This document shows, piece by piece, positions 58,721-64,000 of a DNA stretch of 64,000 nt; position 1 is the first letter of the stretch; the number at the start of each line of letters is the position of its first letter. The position numbers and the translations under genes were made by a program. A model generated the notes under the pieces. It did no database searches, was not told where the DNA came from, and was given only the letters and a program-made list of their open reading frames with translations. Location: positions 124,001 to 188,000 of the forward strand of contig NZ_JAUHLI010000002.1 in NCBI RefSeq assembly GCF_036325985.1, written 5' to 3'. Source of the stretch: Alkalimonas cellulosilytica (GTDB taxonomy: Bacteria; Pseudomonadota; Gammaproteobacteria; Enterobacterales; Alteromonadaceae).

Positions 58721-61700
58721 GCAACCATTGGCCATAACCCGGCTGGCACTCAGCCGGCCCATTACCGTCTGCATGTTGTGCATTTCGTTGCTGCTGTTTG
58801 GCGTGCTGGCCAGCCGTTTGTTGCCGCTGGAAAAATTCCCCGGCATCGACATTCCTGAGATCTACATTCAGGCGCCATACCCCAATGCCACCCCGGCCGA
58901 GATCGAGCGCTTGATCACCCGGCCAATTGAAGAAGCACTGGCAACGGTCTCAGGTATTCAGCAGATGCGCAGTTTCTCCAATGAAAACAGCGCCGATATC
59001 TCGCTAATGTTTAACTGGGACGAGCCTATCCGCAGTAAAAACATGGAAGTACGGGAGCGGCTGGATGCAGTACGCGCAGAGTTGCCAACTGATCTGGAGC
59101 GGGTTTTTGTGTTTCAGTTTAATACCGACGACATGCCGATTTTCCAGCTGCGTATTTCCAGTGAGCGGGACTTAGCCCTGGCCTACGATTTGCTCGAACA
59201 GCACATTAAGCGCCCGTTGGAGCGGGTGCCTGGGGTGTCGAAAGTCGAACTCTATGGCGTGGATAAACGTCAGGTCATTATCCGGCTCGATCCGGCCCGG
59301 TTGCATGCACTCAATGTCGATCCGGCGCAGTTGCTGGCGCAGCTGCGGCAAAGCAACTTTGCCATCACTGCCGGCAGTTTGCAAAACCCGGAGCAGCATA
59401 TGCTGGTCAAGCCGGTCGGTGAGTTTCGCTCGCTGAGCGAAATTGAGCGCCTGCCCATTCGCCCCGGCCTGCAGCTATCCGATGTGGCAACGGTGGCGCT
59501 GGAGCTACCAAAACGCGAGGATGGCCGGCATTTAAACCAGACTTACGCCGTTGGCATGAATGTGTTTAAAGACTCCGGTGCCAATCTGGTCGAGGTGGCC
59601 GATGCCGCCATGGCGGTGGTGCGTGCCGCCGATCAAAATCCGGCCTTTGCCGGCATTCAGCTCTATGTGATGGACGATATGGCCAAGGGCGTGACGTCCT
59701 CGCTGCGTGATTTGCTGCTGGCCGGCAGCATCGGGGCGGGCTTGTCCTTTGTGGTATTGTTCTTATTCTTGCGCCACCTGGCCACCACTTTGGTGGTGGT
59801 GCTGTCGGTGCCTGCCGCCATCATAATGGCACTGGGTGCGATGTATTTTCTTGGGTATAGCTTAAATATCCTTAGCATGATGGGGCTGATGCTGGCTATT
59901 GGCATGCTGGTGGATAATGCCGTGGTGGTGACCGAAAGCATTTTCCGTGAGCGCGCCGCAGGCGGCGATGTGCGGGCAGCCACCGAGCGGGGCGTGCGCC
60001 GGGTCAGCCTGGCGGTACTGGCGGGTACTGCCACCACTGCCATCGTATTTTTGCCCAACATCATTGGCCAGAAAATGGATCTGACCATTTTCCTTGAGCA
60101 TGTCGCCATTGCCATCTGCTTGTGTCTGGGTATTTCTTTGGTGCTGGCGCTTAGTTTAATACCGCTGTTAACCACCCGGCTGAAAGTACCGGAGCAGGAT
60201 GGCGCCAAATCTGCTTTTGGGGAGCGTCGCTATGCCAGGCTGCTTGGCGCTGTGATGCGCTTTCCGAAACTGTCCGGTCTGTTGGCCTTGCTGGTGCTTG
60301 GCAGCATTGTGATCCCGCTTGGTCAGGTGGGCAGTGGCGATGGTGATATGGAAGACAACAGCCGGATCTTTCTGAATTACCGGGTGCAGGGCAATTACAG
60401 CCTGGAAGAAGTGCGGGCCGAAGTCAGCCAGATGGAAGCCTTCCTGTACGACAACCAGCAGCGTTTTCACATTGAGTCGGTCTACAGCTATTACCGGGCT
60501 GGCTACGCCATTTCGATTATTCTGTTAAAAGACGACTTGCCGATGCCATTGGCCCAGTTGCGTCAGCAAATTCAGGCCGACTGGCCGGCGTTGGTGCGCT
60601 CGCGGCCATCCTTTAGTTTTGGCGGCGGCGGGGGCGGTTTGCAATTGCATCTGCTGGGCCCTTCCACTGAGGTCTTGCTGGAGCAGGCAGCGATGCTGGA
60701 GCCGATGCTCAGCAGCCTGGCTGCGCTTGATAACGTTAGCTCCGATCTGGAGCGGGGTCAGCAGGAAGTGCAAATTGTGCTGAACAAAGATGAACTGGCG
60801 CGACTGGACCTACCCGCCAGTCTGGTGGCCGAGCGGGTCGCGCTGGCGCTGCGTGGTGCCAATCTGCGAACCTACCGCACTGAACAGCAGGGTGAAGTGC
60901 AGCTGCGGGTGCAGTTTGATGAGCGCATCAGCCAGTCGTTGGCCGAGCTGGCAGCTCTGCCCATCCTGGTACAGGCGGGCAGTAGCATTCAGTTGCAGCA
61001 ATTGGCCGAGCTCAACATAGCCCCACGGCTATCGCGCATTGGCCGGTTGAACCGTCAAACCGGCATCGCGCTCAGCATGAGCCTGGCCGATGGCGCTACC
61101 CTGGAGCAGGCGCAGCAACAAATCCGCCAGCTGATGCAGCAAGTTGATTTACCGGCTGGTTATCAGTGGTCTTTTCATGGTGCTTTTCAGCGCCACGATG
61201 AAGCGCAGCAGGTGATGCTGGTCAATATGCTGCTGGCGGTAGCGATGATCTACATTGTAATGGCCGCCTTGTTTGAGTCCTTGCTGCTGCCCAATGCGGT
61301 AATTGGCTCCTTGCTGTTTTCACTGGTCGGGGTGTTCTGGACCTTCCTGCTGACCGGTACCTCGATGAGCATTATGGGCATGATTGGTATGCTGGTGCTA
61401 ATGGGCATCGTGGTGAATAACGGCATCGTGCTGGTCGATCGCATCAATCAGGAGCGGCAATTGCAGCCAGAGACAGCACTGAAAGAGGTGATTATCTTAG
61501 CCTGCAGCGCACGGCTCAGACCCATTCTGATGACGGTATCGACCACAGTGCTTGGTTTGTTGCCACTGGCACTGGGCGGTACTCAGCTGGCCGGCGATGG
61601 CCCAAGCTACGCCCCAATGGCCATTGCCATTATCGGCGGCCTGCTGTTTTCCACCTTAACCAGTTTGCTGCTGGTGCCACTGACCTACTACGCACTGGTT

Positions 61701-61775
61701 CGGCTGCGTGAAGCAACCAGCCGGCTGCTGCAAGGCAGTAGCCGTTGGGCGAATAAGGTGTGGCAAGTGCAGTAA
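58713..61775 (+). CDS. RND transporter permease 2
   Basis: The 1020-residue permease, from ATG at 58713 with GGAGG upstream, has the RND signatures GLMLAIGMLVDNAVVVTES and GMIGMLVLMGIVVNNGIVLVD. The two permeases after one adaptor resemble the MdtABC arrangement, where MdtB and MdtC form a mixed trimer. No TolC-type gene follows in the window, so a channel coded elsewhere is needed. Confidence 0.92.
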   Translation: MTEQPLAITRLALSRPITVCMLCISLLLFGVLASRLLPLEKFPGIDIPEIYIQAPYPNATPAEIERLITRPIEEALATVSGIQQMRSFSNENSADISLMFNWDEPIRSKNMEVRERLDAVRAELPTDLERVFVFQFNTDDMPIFQLRISSERDLALAYDLLEQHIKRPLERVPGVSKVELYGVDKRQVIIRLDPARLHALNVDPAQLLAQLRQSNFAITAGSLQNPEQHMLVKPVGEFRSLSEIERLPIRPGLQLSDVATVALELPKREDGRHLNQTYAVGMNVFKDSGANLVEVADAAMAVVRAADQNPAFAGIQLYVMDDMAKGVTSSLRDLLLAGSIGAGLSFVVLFLFLRHLATTLVVVLSVPAAIIMALGAMYFLGYSLNILSMMGLMLAIGMLVDNAVVVTESIFRERAAGGDVRAATERGVRRVSLAVLAGTATTAIVFLPNIIGQKMDLTIFLEHVAIAICLCLGISLVLALSLIPLLTTRLKVPEQDGAKSAFGERRYARLLGAVMRFPKLSGLLALLVLGSIVIPLGQVGSGDGDMEDNSRIFLNYRVQGNYSLEEVRAEVSQMEAFLYDNQQRFHIESVYSYYRAGYAISIILLKDDLPMPLAQLRQQIQADWPALVRSRPSFSFGGGGGGLQLHLLGPSTEVLLEQAAMLEPMLSSLAALDNVSSDLERGQQEVQIVLNKDELARLDLPASLVAERVALALRGANLRTYRTEQQGEVQLRVQFDERISQSLAELAALPILVQAGSSIQLQQLAELNIAPRLSRIGRLNRQTGIALSMSLADGATLEQAQQQIRQLMQQVDLPAGYQWSFHGAFQRHDEAQQVMLVNMLLAVAMIYIVMAALFESLLLPNAVIGSLLFSLVGVFWTFLLTGTSMSIMGMIGMLVLMGIVVNNGIVLVDRINQERQLQPETALKEVIILACSARLRPILMTVSTTVLGLLPLALGGTQLAGDGPSYAPMAIAIIGGLLFSTLTSLLLVPLTYYALVRLREATSRLLQGSSRWANKVWQVQ

Positions 61776-61807
61776 TGCTGGAATCAGAAGCTAAAGGCCG
61801 TCCTGAG

Positions 61808-63253
61808 TTAGTACCCGATCAGCACGGCCATCACCAGCATCAGCATGGCCAGCACAATGTAGATGCCGACCAGTGGCATCACAAAGCGTGCCCAACTGGT
61901 CCAGGATACCTGGGCTGTCGCAAGGTAAGCCAGTAGGGTGCCGGATGTCGGGGTGAAAATGGTGGTGATACCATTACCGAATAAAAAGGCTAGTACGGTG
62001 GTATTTGGAGTGATGCCGACCAGCTGGCCGATGGGGCCGAGAATGGGCATGCTAACCGCTGCCTGTCCTGAGGTGGAAGGGATCAGAAAATCAAGCAGCA
62101 ACTGCGAGATAAACATCCCTTGCACGGCGATTAGCGGATTGTCTTCACCCACCATGCTGGTAAGGTGAAAAATCACAGTATCAAGGATTTGGCCATTTTG
62201 CAGTGTGACGGCAATGGCAAAGGCCACACCAATCAAAATCGCCGCCAGCAGAATTTTTCGCATGCCCTCAACAAAAGCATCGGCGGCACCATTGGCACCC
62301 AGACCACTGATGCAGGCCAGGATCACGGCTAGAGCGATGTAAAACGCCGTTAACTGCTGATTACGCCACTCGTAAGTGGTGGAGCCATACACCAGCATGG
62401 CGATGCCAATGGCCAGCGTGATCAGCATCAGGGCATGACGTTTGCTGAGCGGGGCGCTGTCAAACTCGATCTTGATGCTGGGATCGAAACCTTCGCGTTT
62501 GATCATCAGCATCATAAACACAATACCCACCAGAGTGAACACCACAAAAGCGACTAAGCGCATGCTGATGCCGCTGAATACCGGCACATCCACCAGCGGT
62601 TGAGCCACGGTAAGCGCGACCGGATTGGTGACCGAAGCCAAAAAGCCTGCCTTGACCGGAATGGTCAGGATCGCCAGTCCCATCAGGTTGGATAAACCGA
62701 GCCGGCGTGCCATTTCAACCATCAGCGGAATAATTAGCAGGTACTCGGAGGCAAGACCAAGAAAGGTACTGCCGGCAGCAAACACCACCATCAGGGATGG
62801 GACCAGCAAATACACATTGCCGCGCAAGGCACCCAGCAAGCGCTCCAATCCGGCCGTGACAGAACCGGCTTTGGTCATAATGCCGAACATTCCTCCAATG
62901 ATCAGCACCATAAAAATCAGATTGGCACCACGCTCCAGCCCTTGCGGGATCGCCAGCAACAATTGAATTGCACTGACCGGCTGTGCCTGGGTTGGATCGT
63001 CCGTTACCCGCCATAGATTGGCCAGACTGTTGTCTTTTACCTGACTCTGGAAGGAACCGGGCACAACCAGATTGCCATCCCGCTCAAAGCTGCCGGCGCC
63101 AACCAGGTAGGTCAGAGCGCCTGCCAGCAGCAAAATACTAAGCAAAATTATAATGGGGTTATTGCCTTTGTGCTGCTTGCTCAGGGCTGCCGGCGGCAGA
63201 TCCTCTGTCTTACTGAGCTGCGCAGTGAGTTTCTCGCTATCGTTGTTTGACAT
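61808..63253 (-). CDS. YfcC/DcuC-superfamily membrane carrier
   Basis: The 481-residue membrane protein (ATG at 63253; a TTG at 63265 adds four residues) has about twelve helices and YfcC-family motifs such as IIGGMFGIMTKAGSV and DFLIPSTSGQAAVSMPI. The family is thought to carry C4-dicarboxylates, amino acids or their derivatives. Its start lies eight bases after the stop of the N-formylglutamate amidohydrolase, which suggests that it imports N-formylglutamate or a related compound. Confidence 0.85.
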   Translation of the reverse strand: MSNNDSEKLTAQLSKTEDLPPAALSKQHKGNNPIIILLSILLLAGALTYLVGAGSFERDGNLVVPGSFQSQVKDNSLANLWRVTDDPTQAQPVSAIQLLLAIPQGLERGANLIFMVLIIGGMFGIMTKAGSVTAGLERLLGALRGNVYLLVPSLMVVFAAGSTFLGLASEYLLIIPLMVEMARRLGLSNLMGLAILTIPVKAGFLASVTNPVALTVAQPLVDVPVFSGISMRLVAFVVFTLVGIVFMMLMIKREGFDPSIKIEFDSAPLSKRHALMLITLAIGIAMLVYGSTTYEWRNQQLTAFYIALAVILACISGLGANGAADAFVEGMRKILLAAILIGVAFAIAVTLQNGQILDTVIFHLTSMVGEDNPLIAVQGMFISQLLLDFLIPSTSGQAAVSMPILGPIGQLVGITPNTTVLAFLFGNGITTIFTPTSGTLLAYLATAQVSWTSWARFVMPLVGIYIVLAMLMLVMAVLIGY

Positions 63254-63261
63254 GCTGGCTC

Positions 63262-64000
63262 TCAACTAGGTAAAGCAAAATCGGACTTTGCCAGCTTTGC
63301 CTGAATAAATTCGGCAATCGAGGCACTGACCTGATGTAAATCAGCCTGAAAGCCGTTAAACAGATGATTTTTACGAAATGTTGCTTCATCCATATAAAGT
63401 TGCCGGTTTATTTCAATTTGCACGCTGTGAAAATGCTGCGCTGGTTTGCCGTAGGCCCGCACACAATGGCCGCCTTTGTAAGGATGGTTCACAGCCACAC
63501 TGTAGCCAAGCCGCTGAAAACTATGTTGGATGCAGTCGGTAAAGTCAGGATCACAGCTGCTGCCATCGGCATCCCCCAGCACAATATCAGGTCTTGCTGT
63601 ATCGGCATCAATATTCATCGCATTGCCGCGTGATTTCATGGAATGGCAATCGATGTGCCAAACACTGCCGTAGCGATGGTGCAGGTCCTGCAAGAGCGTA
63701 CGCAGTTGTCGATGGTAAGGTTGATAATAGTCGCGTATGCGCTGTTGTACAGCAGCAACGCTTAACGGCGCTGCATACAGCGGCCGCCCGGGCAGAGCAA
63801 AACGACGGATCAAGCCCATACCCCGTTCACTGTAACGGCTTGGTTGCAACGACTCTGGCCAGGGTTCGGCCAGCAGTGCAGGATCTAAATCGTTTGGTGC
63901 CCGGTTTAAATCGATGTACATCCTGGATGCTTTGGCCGCTAGCAACCAGGCACCCAGTTGGGTGGCTGGTTGCCAGAGTTCGTCGACAAAGGCATCCCAG
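63262..64000 (-). CDS. N-formylglutamate amidohydrolase family protein (5' end beyond the window)
   Basis: The frame is open to the window edge, giving at least 245 residues. The zinc-hydrolase features are YIDLNRAPNDLD, IDCHSMKSRG and VAVNHPYKGGHCVR, and upstream codons (DAFVDELWQPATQLGAWLL) also match the family, so the start is outside. The enzyme splits N-formylglutamate into formate and glutamate, or a related N-acyl amino acid. It is followed by the YfcC-type carrier. Confidence 0.87.
   Translation of the reverse strand, partial: WDAFVDELWQPATQLGAWLLAAKASRMYIDLNRAPNDLDPALLAEPWPESLQPSRYSERGMGLIRRFALPGRPLYAAPLSVAAVQQRIRDYYQPYHRQLRTLLQDLHHRYGSVWHIDCHSMKSRGNAMNIDADTARPDIVLGDADGSSCDPDFTDCIQHSFQRLGYSVAVNHPYKGGHCVRAYGKPAQHFHSVQIEINRQLYMDEATFRKNHLFNGFQADLHQVSASIAEFIQAKLAKSDFALPS

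Noticed and set aside
57845..58852. Minus-strand open frame of 335 codons inside the RND genes
   Set aside because: It is antisense to a clear RND permease, rich in Gln/His as expected from the opposite strand of GC-rich codons, and has no ribosome-binding site or domain.
1..64000. CRISPR arrays, tRNA, rRNA, prophage or insertion sequences
   Set aside because: No regular spaced repeats, no cloverleaf or ribosomal RNA segments, and no transposase, integrase or phage structural protein was seen.

Overview
The window reads as chromosomal DNA of a free-living, respiratory gammaproteobacterium, most likely of the Alteromonadales/Chromatiaceae type (Rheinheimera or Alishewanella-like). This placement is inferred from protein flavour only: a TonB receptor paired with a TPR-sulfotransferase, a CIO-type bd oxidase, AceK, a GGDEF/EAL protein with a solute-binding sensor, and many exported peptidases. 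No rRNA, tRNA, CRISPR array, prophage or insertion sequence was recognised. Almost all of the window is protein-coding, with about 48 genes.

Layout. 0.1-4.1 kb: a LysR regulator, then a GbsR/MarR-type regulator followed by cioA-cioB (cyanide-insensitive bd oxidase). Its promoter carries an exact FNR box, a TATAAT -10 and a 16-bp palindrome. 4.2-7.2 kb: an envelope or general stress module made of a two-BON-domain periplasmic protein, a helical (DUF2383-like) protein, an orphan sigma-54 activator and a 58-residue DUF1328 membrane protein. There is a near-consensus sigma-54 promoter in front of DUF1328 and a weaker one in front of the BON gene. 7.4-10.9 kb: DTW-domain tRNA enzyme, aceK, LysR. 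11.0-13.8 kb: gabD-gabT (GABA to succinate), divergent from that LysR.

13.8-25.2 kb is the most interesting block. It holds a TonB receptor plus TPR-sulfotransferase, a nitrilase-superfamily amidohydrolase, a MocR regulator with an unusual C-terminal extension, an MFS transporter, and a large secreted serine hydrolase with duplicated domains. All lie on the minus strand. Four upstream regions in this block each carry two direct repeats built on GCCAG with a 23-bp period, at similar distances from the start codons. This points to one uptake and hydrolysis regulon controlled by the MocR protein.

25.5-39.5 kb: SulP anion transporter plus universal stress protein, a 106-bp inverted-repeat element with two GGGA-loop hairpins, an amidase, NhaC antiporter plus VanX-like dipeptidase, OmpW, an M14 peptidase, an FMN reductase, and a divergent pair namZ / nagZ-nagX for peptidoglycan sugar turnover. 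39.6-48.5 kb: a dual GGDEF/EAL sensor, then an operon of a lipoprotein, aldehyde dehydrogenase, guanidinobutyrase-type ureohydrolase, LuxR regulator and M1-like peptidase. The ureohydrolase would make GABA for gabTD. 48.5-52.0 kb: a lower-GC minus-strand operon of three exported proteins (barrel plus C39-like peptidase lipoprotein, phosphodiester glycosidase lipoprotein, metallophosphoesterase) with no obvious described counterpart. 52.4-54.1 kb: a frameshifted TPR gene, a yefM-yoeB toxin-antitoxin pair and a DCC-family protein. 54.4-61.8 kb: an RND efflux operon (adaptor plus two permeases, MdtABC-like, no outer-membrane channel). 61.8-64.0 kb: a YfcC-type carrier behind an N-formylglutamate amidohydrolase that runs off the window edge.
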